A stretch of 64,000 nucleotides of DNA from Pseudomonas palleroniana (GTDB lineage Bacteria > Pseudomonadota > Gammaproteobacteria > Pseudomonadales > Pseudomonadaceae), in assembly GCF_003031675.1 (NCBI RefSeq), contig NZ_PYWX01000066.1:32003-96002 (forward strand). Direction: 5' to 3'. Under the pieces are notes generated by a model, which worked only from the letters and a program-made list of their open reading frames with translations, did no database searches and was not told the origin of the DNA. Below, piece after piece: positions 17,354 to 25,795 of this stretch. Within the stretch, counting starts at the first letter, position 1, and every line of letters starts with the position of its first letter. Made by a program: the position numbers and the translations under genes.

Positions 17354-18040
17354 ATGAGCAATCCTAAAACTGAAGTCCTGACTCCGCTGAACAGCCAACT
17401 GATCTTCATCGATCAGCAGCCCCAGATGGCTTTCGGCGTTCAGAGCATTGACCGGCAAACGCTGAAAAACAATAGCGTTGCCTTGGCCAAGGCCGCGAAG
17501 ATTTTTAATGTCCCCACCACCTTCACCACGGTTGAGACAGAAAGCTTCTCAGGTCACACCTACCCTGAGCTACTCGCTGTATTCCCGGACGCTCCGCTGC
17601 TGGAGCGCACCTCCATGAATTCCTGGGATGATCAGAAAGTACGCGACGCCCTCAAGAGAAATGGTCGCAACAAGATCATCGTCTCCGGCTTGTGGACCGA
17701 GGTATGCAACACCACCTTCGCCCTGTCGGCAATGAACGATGCCGGCTATGAAATCTATATGGTTGCAGACGCCTCCGGCGGCACCACCAAAGAAGCCCAC
17801 GATTACGCCATGCAGCGCATGATCCAGGCCGGCGTGGTACCGGTAACCTGGCAGCAGGTGCTGCTGGAATGGCAGCGGGACTGGAAGAACCGCGACACCT
17901 ACGACGCCGTAATGGAACTGGTCAAGGAACATTCTGGCGCCTATGGCATGGGCGTCGACTACGCCTACACCATGGTGCACAAGGCGCCTGAGCGCGTTCA
18001 GCATGGCCCTACTTTGGCGCCTGTCGCTGCATCTGTCTGA
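17354..18040 (+). CDS. isochorismatase-family cysteine hydrolase
   Basis: A 228-aa protein with the catalytic triad of the family: Asp in LIFIDQQPQMAFG, Lys in RNGRNKIIVSGL and Cys in LWTEVCNTTFALSAM, with the cis-peptide region directly before the Cys. This resembles hydrolases annotated as YcaC-related. AGGAAAAC precedes ATG 17,354. The substrate, an amide or a carbamate-like compound, is not deducible. It is divergent from the RidA gene. Confidence 0.85.
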   Translation: MSNPKTEVLTPLNSQLIFIDQQPQMAFGVQSIDRQTLKNNSVALAKAAKIFNVPTTFTTVETESFSGHTYPELLAVFPDAPLLERTSMNSWDDQKVRDALKRNGRNKIIVSGLWTEVCNTTFALSAMNDAGYEIYMVADASGGTTKEAHDYAMQRMIQAGVVPVTWQQVLLEWQRDWKNRDTYDAVMELVKEHSGAYGMGVDYAYTMVHKAPERVQHGPTLAPVAASV

Positions 18041-18199
18041 GCCATCGCCAGCCCCTGCCCTGGGGGCTGTTCACAGACTTGCGAAGGGTGCGCAGTCGAC
18101 TGAACCGAGTCAAACGAGCCTGGCCTGGAACCTCTGGGGGTTTCCAGTGCCCAGTGCTGTTCGAGTCAGGCGCTTGCACCCGGTTACCCGGATTAATAG

Positions 18200-18607
18200 A
18201 TGTGTATGAACATGGACAAATCTACCGTGCTTGCGACTCTCACACTGGCTTCGACAGAACCGCTCAAATCCTGGCAGATCAGCACTGCCAAACAACTGAT
18301 GCTGGGCAGACTGGATACCGGCATTTCAGTGACTGAACTCGCTGAAGCCTGCGCATTGTCGCGCAGTCACTTCACCCGCCTGTTCAAGGAAAGCACCCGG
18401 ATGCCCCCGCAGCGATGGCTGCGTGAACAGCGGGTCATGAAGAGCAGAGAGTTATTGAAGACTTCCACGATGTTGCTCACAGAGATCGCGCTGGAATGCG
18501 GCTTCAGCGATCAATCTCACTTCTGCCGTACCTTCGTGAAAACTGTAGGCATGACACCGACGGCTTGGCAGCGACAGGCAGTCTGCCCGACTCCGGTCGT
18601 GGCTTGA
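18200..18607 (+). CDS. short AraC-type regulator, DNA-binding domain only
   Basis: A 135-aa protein made almost entirely of an AraC HTH domain: VTELAEACALSRSHFTRLFKESTRMPPQRWL and LTEIALECGFSDQSHFCRTFVKTVGMTPTAW. There is no N-terminal sensor domain, so it may act constitutively or through its level, like SoxS/MarA-type proteins. The Ohr-like gene follows 41 bp downstream and is a likely partner. Confidence 0.82.
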   Translation: MCMNMDKSTVLATLTLASTEPLKSWQISTAKQLMLGRLDTGISVTELAEACALSRSHFTRLFKESTRMPPQRWLREQRVMKSRELLKTSTMLLTEIALECGFSDQSHFCRTFVKTVGMTPTAWQRQAVCPTPVVA

Positions 18608-18648
18608 GACGGTAAGGCACCCGAAGACATTCAAAAGTGAGGAAAACC

Positions 18649-19068
18649 ATGAAAATTCTCTACACCGCAGTCGCCACCGCAACCGGTGGTCGTGATGGCC
18701 GGGCCATCTCCAGCGACAACAACCTTGACGTGAAACTGGCCACTCCGAAGGAGTTGGGTGGCGCCGGTGGTGAGGCCACCAACCCTGAGCAACTGTTCGC
18801 CGCCGGTTACTCGGCCTGCTTCATCAGTGCACTGAAATTCGTCGCCGGCCAGAGCAAACGCAGCATTCCGGTCGACGCCACGATCACGGCGCAGGTCGGC
18901 ATTGGCCAGATCCCAGGCGGCTTTGGCCTGGATATCGACCTGAACATCAACCTGCCGGGCCTGGAGCAAGCCGATGCACACGCGTTGGTGGAGGCGGCCC
19001 ATCAAGTGTGCCCGTATTCCAACGCCACCCGTGGCAACGTCGATGTGCGTTTGCACGTCACCGTCTAA
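18649..19068 (+). CDS. Ohr-type organic hydroperoxide resistance protein
   Basis: A 139-aa OsmC/Ohr-fold protein with both redox cysteines in the expected contexts, NPEQLFAAGYSACFISALK and HQVCPYSNATRGN. It reduces organic hydroperoxides in the cytoplasm, usually with lipoylated protein as reductant. ATG 18,649 has GAGG upstream. It lies just after a small AraC-type regulator rather than an OhrR MarR regulator, which is the more common neighbour. Confidence 0.9.
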   Translation: MKILYTAVATATGGRDGRAISSDNNLDVKLATPKELGGAGGEATNPEQLFAAGYSACFISALKFVAGQSKRSIPVDATITAQVGIGQIPGGFGLDIDLNINLPGLEQADAHALVEAAHQVCPYSNATRGNVDVRLHVTV

Positions 19069-19146
19069 CTTTCCGAGATCTACGCCTCGCCGCTGCGCGC
19101 TACCACTGAGCAGTTGAAAGGCCTGCCAGCTGGCTTTCAAATAGCG

Positions 19147-20055
19147 TTACCTACCTTGCAGGTACGGCGCCATCAAGCTGGCAAACCACTCGATGAACGC
19201 ACTGAGGCGGCGAGAGCGTTGGCGACGATCCGGATACAGTACAGACACGGTCATCGACGGTGGCCGGTAAGCTGCCAGCACTTCCACCAACTCGCCGCTA
19301 TCGAGCAAATGCTGCACATCGAACAACGGCACCTGAATCAAGCCGAGCCCTGTGCGGCATGCGGTGATATAGCTTTCCGCACTATTGACCACCAAGCGAC
19401 AGGGCAGTGGCAACGAATGCCGGGCGCCGTCGAGACAGTATTCCCACTGAGTCTCCTGCCCGCTCGATCCCGCCTCATAGCCGATGCATACATGCCGCTC
19501 CTGTAACTCGGCAAGATCGGTGGGTACGCCAAACTCGCTCAGGTAAGCGGGACTGGCGCAGTTGATCATCAACACCTGCCCTAACGGTTTCACTACCAGG
19601 CTGCTGCTCTGCGGCGTGCCGAAACGAATCACACAATCGACGCCCTCCTGCACCAGGTCTATCGCCCGGTCAGTGGAACCCAGGCCCAGTTGCAGGTGCG
19701 GGTAACGCTGGAGAAAATCGGGCAGCGCAGGAATGAGCAGGCGCCGGGCGATACGACTGGGCACATCGACCTCCAGGCGCCCCATCACCTGCTCTTGATG
19801 GGTGTGGAACAGTTGGTCGATCTCATCGATCTCGACTAATACCTGACGTGCGCGCTGCAGTAACTGGCTGCCATCGGTGGTGAACGACACCTTACGCGTG
19901 GTGCGGTGCAGCAAGCGCGTTCCGGTATTGGCTTCCAATTGTTGAATCGCCGCCGATACCGTGGCACGCGGCAGTTTCAGCAGGCGTGCGGCCTGGATGA
20001 AGCTGCCGAGCTCAGCCACCTGAACGAAAATTTGGTACTGTTCGATGCGGTCCAT
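19147..20055 (-). CDS. LysR-family transcriptional regulator
   Basis: A 302-aa LysR protein: winged helix MDRIEQYQIFVQVAELGSF and ARLLKLPRATVSAAIQQLE, then a substrate-binding-like domain ending SAFIEWFASLMAPY. It belongs to the large subgroup often next to oxidoreductases. The SDR gene lies directly upstream in the same direction, 152 bp away, and is a plausible target or co-regulated gene. Confidence 0.9.
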   Translation of the reverse strand: MDRIEQYQIFVQVAELGSFIQAARLLKLPRATVSAAIQQLEANTGTRLLHRTTRKVSFTTDGSQLLQRARQVLVEIDEIDQLFHTHQEQVMGRLEVDVPSRIARRLLIPALPDFLQRYPHLQLGLGSTDRAIDLVQEGVDCVIRFGTPQSSSLVVKPLGQVLMINCASPAYLSEFGVPTDLAELQERHVCIGYEAGSSGQETQWEYCLDGARHSLPLPCRLVVNSAESYITACRTGLGLIQVPLFDVQHLLDSGELVEVLAAYRPPSMTVSVLYPDRRQRSRRLSAFIEWFASLMAPYLQGR

Positions 20056-20207
20056 GGGTTATCAGTGCTCGACGACGGCGTTAGCCTGTTTCGCTCGAAA
20101 CCGGCGGGTGATGTGCAGACTGATCGACGCTCATAGCAACCCCACGGCCTGGTTTGTCGGGAAAAGTGTCAACGCCGCATTACGGGGTTGCAATCGCTTT
20201 TCGCCCG

Positions 20208-20981
20208 TTACTTGGTGGTATACCCGCCGTTGATCAAAATCGTCTGGCCCGTCACCCACCAGCCATCACTCACCAGGTTGCGAATGAACGGGACCACATC
20301 CTCGATATCAGTCAGGCCCGTGCGTGAGAACGGCGAAAGCGCCGCGGCGGTCTTATGATAGTTCACCGCATCCTGACCTTCGGCCGGATAAAAAAACGGT
20401 GTATCCATCGGGCCCGGGCCCACTGCCGTCACCGAAATACCACGCGCGCCGAGTTCTTTTGCAGCCGCTCGGGTGAACTGCTCCACCGGCGCTTTACTGC
20501 CGGCATACGCCGCGTAGAACGGCGTGAACGCGCCGAGCAGCGAGGTGACGATGGTGCAGATCTTGCCGTTGTCGTTGAGGTGCTTGCCGGCTTCCTTGAG
20601 AAAGAAAAACGCGGTTTTAGAGTTAACCGCCATCATCTCGTCGTACTCAGCTTCGGTGATCTCAGCCATGGGTTTCTTCAACACCTTGCCCACGGTGTTG
20701 ATCGCAATATCCGGACGCCCGACTGCAGCCACGGCATCGCTGAACAGCTTTTCCACGGCCCCGGCTGTGGTCAGGTCTGCCTGCAACACCACCGCCTGGG
20801 TTCCCAGCGCCTCGAGAGCCGCCGCAGTGGCGTTGGCATCGCCCTGGCTGGAGGCGCTGTTGTAATGCACCACTACCGCCTTGGCACCCTGCTGGGCGAG
20901 ATCGCGGGCGAGCAAACCGCCGAGATTTTTCACACCGCCGGCGATCAGTACGACCTTGCCATTGATTGAATGTTTGGACAT
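20208..20981 (-). CDS. short-chain dehydrogenase/reductase
   Basis: A 257-aa SDR with NAD(P)-binding VVLIAGGVKNLGGLLARDL, NTVGKVLKKP, the active-site Ser/Tyr/Lys in TSLLGAFTPFYAAYAGSKAP and a typical C terminus (TGQTILINGGYT). The glycine motif is GGVKNLGG rather than TGxxxGxG. The start is ATG 20,981 with AGGAG upstream. The substrate is unknown. It is the last core gene before the island. Confidence 0.9.
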   Translation of the reverse strand: MSKHSINGKVVLIAGGVKNLGGLLARDLAQQGAKAVVVHYNSASSQGDANATAAALEALGTQAVVLQADLTTAGAVEKLFSDAVAAVGRPDIAINTVGKVLKKPMAEITEAEYDEMMAVNSKTAFFFLKEAGKHLNDNGKICTIVTSLLGAFTPFYAAYAGSKAPVEQFTRAAAKELGARGISVTAVGPGPMDTPFFYPAEGQDAVNYHKTAAALSPFSRTGLTDIEDVVPFIRNLVSDGWWVTGQTILINGGYTTK

Positions 20982-21172
20982 GACAATGCTCCTTGGGCTG
21001 GGAAAGGTACGACCCAGTCTAGAGAGGCAGCGGGCAAAGATAAGCACGCTGATGTTGGATGCACTGTTCAGCGTTTTCGGCCAATAGGCGTGAAGTTACT
21101 TACGTTGTGTTGGTGTATTGGCTGGAAGATTGTCAGTGGGTTGACGGAAAAATGGACGTTCCAGAAACGACA

Positions 21173-21198
21173 AAGCCCTCGCATTTCTGCGAGGGCTT
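21173..21198. terminator. original tRNA-Thr terminator, now displaced
   Basis: AAGCCCTCGC and GCGAGGGCTT form a 10-bp stem with a 6-nt loop, 8 bp outside the left att repeat. Read on the minus strand it lies just past the tRNA-Thr 3' end remnant, where the terminator of the uninterrupted tRNA gene would be. Confidence 0.6.
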
Positions 21199-21205
21199 CG
21201 TTTTG

Positions 21206-21263
21206 TATGGTGCCGGCACCAGGAGTCGAACCCGGGACCTACTGATTACAAGCCGTTTGCTCT
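21206..21263. repeat. attL of the island (3' half of tRNA-Thr)
   Basis: These 58 bp match 42,920-42,977 with three mismatches; the first 47 bp are identical. The right copy lies inside an intact tRNA-Thr gene, so the left copy is the severed 3' portion of that tRNA including the CCA end. This is the classic footprint of tyrosine-integrase insertion into a tRNA gene. Confidence 0.95.
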
Positions 21264-21378
21264 GAGGCTTCGCCTCGCTTCATCGAGTATCACCTGTTTT
21301 GCTTGGCCCAGGTTTACTTGGTCTGTAGCCAATTCGGTGTCTTTCTATGTTTCACCTGTTAGCGTACCTTTGCATGAG

Positions 21379-21401
21379 AAACGGGGAACGGATGGGGAAA
21401 A
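21379..21401. repeat. candidate integrase arm-type site, left
   Basis: This 23-bp segment has two GGGGAA words 11 bp apart. It matches 42,832-42,854 at 20 of 23 positions in the same orientation. It lies between attL and the integrase start and may also overlap the integrase promoter or leader. Confidence 0.5.
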
Positions 21402-21410
21402 CGGGAAAGA

Positions 21411-22871
21411 ATGGCTAAGCGTACGCGAATGACCGAGATGGAGGCCTATGCGGTAAAGACTCGTCAGTCGGAGCCGGTCGGCTCTCGCGGAAAGGGGACT
21501 TTGCTGCTCGAACGTAAAGCTTCCGGAGCTATTCAGGCTTACTACCGGGAACGCACATCGGACAGCGACAAGCGGCTGCCTCTCGGGACGCTCGCGAAGA
21601 AGCCGCGTGTGGGTACAGACGAGCAGAGCTTGGATGGTATCCGTGGTGAGGCTTTGCGAATTTCAGTTGAGGCCGCTGCCGCTGGCGGTATTGCCAAGTA
21701 CTTGGAGCACATCTCGGTGCAACAAGTAGCGGCCGCGGCTAGTCGTGCAGCCACAGCCGCATTGGAAGAAGCGGAACGGCTAGAACGTTTCCGCCTCGAC
21801 GAAATTGAAGCGGCCCGCGGAAGCTTTCACGATTTGTTCCTGGATTACATTGAGTCGCGCCGCGTGAAGGCGACACCAGGCGTCGTGAAGGAGTTGGAAC
21901 GGCTGCTCAAGACGAACATGCAAGAGCCCCATCCAGAGGTAATGCGGATGAAGGCCCGAGATATTAGGGCTGACCACATCCTCACCATTCTCAATCCGAT
22001 CTGGGAGCGCGGCTCCAAAGTGCAGGCGGATCGTATGCGTTCGTTTCTGGTGGCGGCATTCAACCATGGGCTCACGGCTGAGAGTGTGGTCGGTCGCTCC
22101 AATGCGAAGACCTATAGCCTTGAGATCAACCCTGCAGCAATGGTGAAGGTCGATAAAGTCTCGGCCCCTGTCGAACGAGCCTTGTCTGATGCAGAGCTGA
22201 AGCAATTCTGGGAGACGGTTGAGGATACTGACGGTATCGGTCCGGTTATGGCACTGTTATTCAAGTTCGTCATATCAACGGGCGGCCAGCGGATCAAGAA
22301 CCTAATCGAAACCACTTGGGCGGACTACGATCTGGACGCGGGTACGGTGCTATTGATTCACCGTAAAGGTAGAGGTGGCCAAACCCTGAGCCGACCGCAC
22401 CTGGTACCGCTCTCTGATCGAGCCATTGCCATAGTGCGGCAAGTTCGGGAAATCAATGGGGATCATCCATGGCCCTGGACTACACACGGTAAACAACCTT
22501 TTGTGATCAGTAGCCCGACCCATGCCGTTGCAGACTGGCTGGATTCCAAGCATGCGCTAATCGCTGGCGGGAAGATCCCGACGTTCTCCCCCAGAGATTT
22601 GCGCCGCACCTGTACACAGTTAATGCAGAAACATGGGATTGATGATCGACTGTCGGATCTTCTTCAAGCTCATGGCCAAACAGGTGTCGTTTCTCGACAC
22701 TACCGAAATAATCCCGAAGCGGCGCTGCCAGAGAAACGTAAAGCTATCGAGCTCTTTGACCGAGCTTTGGCTAAGGCTTTGGGGGAGGCCACTGATGCGG
22801 GCAACGTGCTTTCCATCTCGCGCCGGAAAAAAGAAAAACCCCGGGCCATGCCCGAATCTTGTCGCACATAG
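21411..22871 (+). CDS. tyrosine recombinase (island integrase)
   Basis: A 486-aa tyrosine recombinase. The N-terminal 110 residues carry an arm-binding-like domain, then a SAM-like core-binding domain, and the catalytic domain from about residue 260. Catalytic residues seen are Arg in ISTGGQRIKNLI, the RPHLVPLS strand, RDLRRTCTQLM (Arg, with Arg-Asp in place of the usual first His) and HGQTGVVSRHY with the nucleophile Tyr. It sits 147 bp inside attL, the normal place for an integrase that targets the adjacent tRNA-Thr. A Lys/Arg-rich C-terminal tail follows the catalytic core. Confidence 0.95.
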   Translation: MAKRTRMTEMEAYAVKTRQSEPVGSRGKGTLLLERKASGAIQAYYRERTSDSDKRLPLGTLAKKPRVGTDEQSLDGIRGEALRISVEAAAAGGIAKYLEHISVQQVAAAASRAATAALEEAERLERFRLDEIEAARGSFHDLFLDYIESRRVKATPGVVKELERLLKTNMQEPHPEVMRMKARDIRADHILTILNPIWERGSKVQADRMRSFLVAAFNHGLTAESVVGRSNAKTYSLEINPAAMVKVDKVSAPVERALSDAELKQFWETVEDTDGIGPVMALLFKFVISTGGQRIKNLIETTWADYDLDAGTVLLIHRKGRGGQTLSRPHLVPLSDRAIAIVRQVREINGDHPWPWTTHGKQPFVISSPTHAVADWLDSKHALIAGGKIPTFSPRDLRRTCTQLMQKHGIDDRLSDLLQAHGQTGVVSRHYRNNPEAALPEKRKAIELFDRALAKALGEATDAGNVLSISRRKKEKPRAMPESCRT

Positions 22872-23853
22872 GGCACCACCATCAGTCCGCTGCTGAATCC
22901 CCGTAGTACGCGCCCTACAGCACATTTCAGTTCCGCAAACTCTGCTCAAAACACGCTGAAACTGATAGTAAGTGGGAATAACAGCGAATAAGCGGGAATA
23001 AACAACTTTTAGTAATACGGTACGTTGTTAGTTTGGTAGTTTGAGCTGGCGAGATATGTCGCGACACGGTTTCTTAATTCACATTTTGTGTCGCGACACT
23101 GCGATTACTTAGCGCAGCTGCGATTTCCGCGCCACGTTTTACTTAGCTTGTGTTTCGTGGCGCGCACGACAAAACACTGGGGCAATCATCGTCAAAATAT
23201 CATCGTCAAATCGATGCATGATCATTGCTTGAACCTACTGAGGCCCTCATAAGTCCCTCTAAAACCCCCGTCCGTAGGGCTTCATGAGCGATCCGACGAA
23301 CGGTCATTGCGATGATTTTGGGTGCTCAGGGGTGGTCAGGGGTAAGCAAGAGACAGTAAGTTTAGCGTTAGAGATGTACGGGGATAGTTATTGCACACAG
23401 GTGATTCAAAAAATCTGGTTGATGTTTTTCTAGCGGCAGTTAACATGCGACCACGGCTAGAGCTTTCTAACAACAAATGAAACGCCATAGAACATCAATG
23501 GCTGGAGTTAGAATCGCTGACGGTTGGATTATCAGACAAAGAAAAGCCCCGGACGCTACCAACGCCGGGGCCTGTTCGGGAAAGACGCTACCAACGTCCT
23601 CTGCATACCAGCTAGGCCAGTACACAACCCCGAGGGGAGAAGCATTTTGACGGGCTTCTAAGTGATTCAGTTAGGCTAAAAGCGCCTAATTGGTTCACGG
23701 GCGGACTGTAGTACCTGCGGGAATATTGCGCAACACTGGTGTCCTATACAGTTGCTGTGTTTCCGATGACTTGCCACCTTTCGACCTTTTTTCAGGCGCT
23801 GGTGGCCTACAGATCGCTCCTCTCGGTTTTTCCAGTCTTTGGAGATTCCGTGA
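22872..23853. promoter_or_regulatory. 982-bp non-coding control region between integrase and alpA
   Basis: I see no convincing gene here. The region holds three GGGAATAA-type words (22,971-23,003); two copies of the palindrome TGTCGCGACA (23,057-23,066 and 23,089-23,098) 32 bp apart; a 9-bp inverted repeat CGCGCCACG (23,128-23,136 and 23,156-23,164); two ATCATCGTCAAA-like words around 23,188-23,212; a GC-rich hairpin GCCCCGG/CCGGGGC (23,546-23,571) with a T-rich tail on the minus strand; and GACGCTACCAACG twice (23,552 and 23,584). The layout suits operators for opposed promoters of a satellite or prophage. Confidence 0.6.
23057..23098. promoter_or_regulatory. paired palindromic operator-like sites
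   Basis: The perfect 10-bp palindrome TGTCGCGACA occurs twice with a centre-to-centre distance of 32 bp, about three helical turns, so dimers bound to both would face the same side. This looks like a repressor operator pair. No dedicated CI-like repressor gene is visible nearby. Confidence 0.45.
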
Positions 23854-24072
23854 ATGGCACAAATAGCAACCCGCAGTACCGATGTACCCAATCTGCCCAT
23901 ACCTGGTGCACGCGCTACCGCTGCCCAGCTCTGCGCCAAATACCAAGTCAGCCGCGCTACCTGGTGGCGCTGGTCCAAGACTCCCGGTTTTCCCGCTCCT
24001 ATTCGCTTCGGTCGTTCCGTCCGCTGGGAGCCCGACTCTGTGGAATCCTTCCTGCTCAGTCAGGAGACTTAA
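23854..24072 (+). CDS. alpA: AlpA-family excisionase/regulator
   Basis: A 72-aa MerR-like winged-helix protein: TAAQLCAKYQVSRATWWRWS is the recognition helix region and FPAPIRFGRSVRWEPDSVESFLL the typical AlpA C-terminal part. In P4-like and PICI elements, AlpA proteins act as excisionase or turn on the integrase. GGAG lies 11 nt before the ATG. It begins the rightward gene block that leads to the replication genes. Confidence 0.9.
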   Translation: MAQIATRSTDVPNLPIPGARATAAQLCAKYQVSRATWWRWSKTPGFPAPIRFGRSVRWEPDSVESFLLSQET

Positions 24073-24075
24073 CCC

Positions 24076-24243
24076 ATGATGACCAATCAACTCTGCGCTG
24101 ACGCGGGGACAGGATCGCTTTGTCTAGAAAAAGCGGCTCTATCCCTTCCTCTACCCTTAAACGCTTTGGTGCTTAATCGTCGTCTAGTTCGCCGCCATCA
24201 ATGCGACGGTCCCGAAGCTGACTCTGATAGTGGGGTGGCCTGA
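24076..24243 (+). CDS. small ORF between alpA and HTH gene, 55 aa
   Basis: ATG 24,076 follows the alpA stop by 3 bp and has AGGAGA 9 nt upstream inside the alpA end. It encodes 55 aa beginning MMTNQLCADAGTG, with a basic stretch NRRLVRRHQC, and stops 1 bp before the next gene. Position and ribosome site support translation; I recognise no family. Confidence 0.5.
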   Translation: MMTNQLCADAGTGSLCLEKAALSLPLPLNALVLNRRLVRRHQCDGPEADSDSGVA

Positions 24244-24244
24244 C

Positions 24245-24544
24245 ATGGAAAAGATCCTGCATTCCGAGAAGAGTTGTTCGGCGCAAAGCGTTAGCGACAC
24301 CAGTGGTAGCGCCCAGCGCATGCGCCTTTTGGCTTACCTGCACCAGCATGGCTCAATCAACACCTTCCAAGCCATCATGTTTCTGAACATCCTGCGCCCT
24401 GGTGCGCGAATATCTGAGCTGCGTGCGCAGGGGCACGGCATCATTACCCATCTGGGTACGCTGAAGGATGACCAAGGCCGCGAGCACCAGAAGGTTGCGA
24501 CCTACTACCTGAGTACTGGCTCAGTGCAGAAGGTGGCGTCATGA
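24245..24544 (+). CDS. HTH_39-type helix-turn-helix protein
   Basis: A 99-aa protein. Residues 25-85 (RMRLLAYLHQHGSINTFQA, ILRPGARISELRAQGHGI) match the winged helix-turn-helix domain common in phage and island genes that sit before replication or antirepressor genes. It is probably a small DNA-binding regulator. Its stop overlaps the ATG of the Rha-type gene by 4 bp. Confidence 0.8.
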   Translation: MEKILHSEKSCSAQSVSDTSGSAQRMRLLAYLHQHGSINTFQAIMFLNILRPGARISELRAQGHGIITHLGTLKDDQGREHQKVATYYLSTGSVQKVAS

Positions 24545-25059
24545 CTACCAAGATCATTAAGCCGATGGGTGAGGGCGATCCGGGAAATCCGCGCATTGCC
24601 GTTACCGATTACCAGGGCGAACCTCGTGTGGACAGCCGCTTGCTGGCTGAGCAACTGGGTAACAAACACAAGAACTCGATGACGCTTATCGAGCGCTACC
24701 TGGCGAAGTTTGAAGAGTTCGGGGTTGTTCCGTTTCAAACGGAGAAACCCTCGGCCGGAACTGCCGGTGGTAGGCCGGAGCGATTCGGCTTGCTGAACGA
24801 AGATCAAGCATTCTTCCTGCTGTCGTTGTCGCGCAATACCGCCCGCGTTGTGGAACTGAAAGCGAGCCTCATCATGGCGTTCCGCGAAGCTCGGTATGGA
24901 CACGCCTGCCAGACGCTGGAGGCCCGCAAAAAGGAAGCTAGCAGCAATGGTCGCCGGCTGGCGCACTGGCGCTACGACAAGTCGGGCGTGTACGCGCACG
25001 TCGCCCATCTGAGGGAGCAACTGAGGCTGCCACTCGATTCGGAGGACTTCCGCCGATGA
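24541..25059 (+). CDS. Rha-family phage regulatory protein
   Basis: A 172-aa protein whose residues 20-110 match the Rha (pRha) domain: VDSRLLAEQLGNKHKNSMTLIERYLAKF, ERFGLLNEDQAFFLLSLSRNTARVVELK. Rha proteins occur in lambdoid phages and satellites and act as regulators or antirepressors that influence growth without integration host factor. The C-terminal 50 residues are basic and unassigned. It is followed by a terminator and a C4-like antisense RNA, which closes this early regulatory block. Confidence 0.88.
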   Translation: MTTKIIKPMGEGDPGNPRIAVTDYQGEPRVDSRLLAEQLGNKHKNSMTLIERYLAKFEEFGVVPFQTEKPSAGTAGGRPERFGLLNEDQAFFLLSLSRNTARVVELKASLIMAFREARYGHACQTLEARKKEASSNGRRLAHWRYDKSGVYAHVAHLREQLRLPLDSEDFRR

Positions 25060-25190
25060 CAGCTATGCTCATGATCAGCGATAAACGGTCGATAACTTTT
25101 GTTGCAAGCAGTCGTGCTCGTCGGTATGGTTTGCCCGTCGCTGCAAATTCAGCGATCGGGCTTGGCCGCTCGAGGAACGTTAGGCGCAAT

Positions 25191-25223
25191 AGCGCCCCCA
25201 TTACGATTGCTGGCGCTTTTTTT
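25191..25223 (+). terminator. terminator between Rha gene and C4-like RNA
   Basis: AGCGCC (25,191-25,196) pairs with GGCGCT (25,212-25,217), followed by seven T. It should end the alpA-to-Rha transcript before the antisense RNA region. Confidence 0.7.
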
Positions 25224-25236
25224 GTGCCCGCAGTTA

Positions 25237-25324
25237 CGTGTTATGGCGGGTTGCGTGGGGACACCTTCGGGTGTGCCGGGTTCCTAACGTCCCGGTCGGC
25301 CAACCCCGCGCAACCTGCCACCCT
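25237..25324 (+). ncRNA. C4-like antisense RNA
   Basis: The sequence follows the pattern of phage P1/P7 C4 RNA: a GGTTGCGTGGGG strand, a short hairpin ACACCTTCGGGTGT, CCGGGTTCCTAACGTCCCGG as a second stem-loop, and GGCCAACCCCGCGC before CTGCCACCC. Two single-stranded segments match the sequence just before the next ORF. TCCTAACGT (25,282-25,290) is complementary to ACGTTAGGA (25,359-25,367), which covers the AGGAG ribosome site, and CTGCCACC (25,315-25,322) is complementary to GGTGGCAG (25,344-25,351). In P1 the C4 RNA blocks translation of a leader ORF coupled to the antirepressor. Here the same layout controls the ORF at 25,377 and presumably the downstream replication genes. The family assignment is from memory of the consensus. 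Confidence 0.8.
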
Positions 25325-25358
25325 AATTCGCTTGGCCGCGAACGGTGGCAGTTCCTCA

Positions 25359-25368
25359 ACGTTAGGAG
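25359..25368 (+). promoter_or_regulatory. C4 target over ribosome-binding site
   Basis: ACGTTAGGAG contains the Shine-Dalgarno AGGAG eight nt before ATG 25,377 and is the exact complement of the C4 loop over 9 nt. Another ACGTTAGG lies upstream at 25,178, and both copies are preceded by CTTGGCCGC (25,161 and 25,331), so the target region appears duplicated around the RNA gene. Confidence 0.65.
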
Positions 25369-25376
25369 CTACACCG

Positions 25377-25535
25377 ATGCCTACCCTAAGTCCGTCCGCG
25401 ATTCGCGCCTTTGCTCACCGCCGCATGGCCCTGAGCGCCCTCCGCGCAAACTCCAGCCTCGCAACCCGCCTCAAGCGTTACTCGCACCACATGGGCATTG
25501 CCCGCTCCCTAGAGTCTGCCGGGGGTGTGCAATGA
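25377..25535 (+). CDS. leader ORF controlled by C4-like RNA, 52 aa
   Basis: A 52-aa basic protein starting MPTLSPSAIRAFAHRRMALS, with many Arg and Ala and no acidic patch. The start has AGGAG at ideal spacing, overlapped by the C4 target. The stop overlaps the next ATG (CAATGA), so its translation is coupled to the following genes. By position it corresponds to the leader ORF before the antirepressor in P1-like phages, but I see no sequence match to a named family. Confidence 0.65.
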   Translation: MPTLSPSAIRAFAHRRMALSALRANSSLATRLKRYSHHMGIARSLESAGGVQ

Positions 25536-25795
25536 ATGCTCACGCCCGCACCATCCAAGAGATTGCCCACGACACGCTTGAGGATCTCGAAAGCGCCCAG
25601 ATCGCCCTACGCAAGGTTGAGGCCGTTCTCTATGCCGCATTGGCAGACAAGGGCACGAGTCAGCACGTCCGCAATCTGGTAGACGTCGCGTGGAACCTAG
25701 CCGCTGACGGCGCCAACACCGCCGGCTGCAACCGCGAGGCAATTTCCGCCGCTTTGTCCGGGTGCGCTGGCCTAGGCGCCGGGGGTGACGAATGA
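25532..25795 (+). CDS. hypothetical protein, 87 aa
   Basis: An 87-aa protein (MNAHARTIQEIAHDTL) predicted largely helical, with repeated short amphipathic segments. ATG 25,532 overlaps the leader ORF stop, and its stop overlaps the next ATG, so it is one link in a coupled chain toward the primase. It resembles many unnamed Pseudomonas prophage proteins; function unknown. Confidence 0.65.
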   Translation: MNAHARTIQEIAHDTLEDLESAQIALRKVEAVLYAALADKGTSQHVRNLVDVAWNLAADGANTAGCNREAISAALSGCAGLGAGGDE

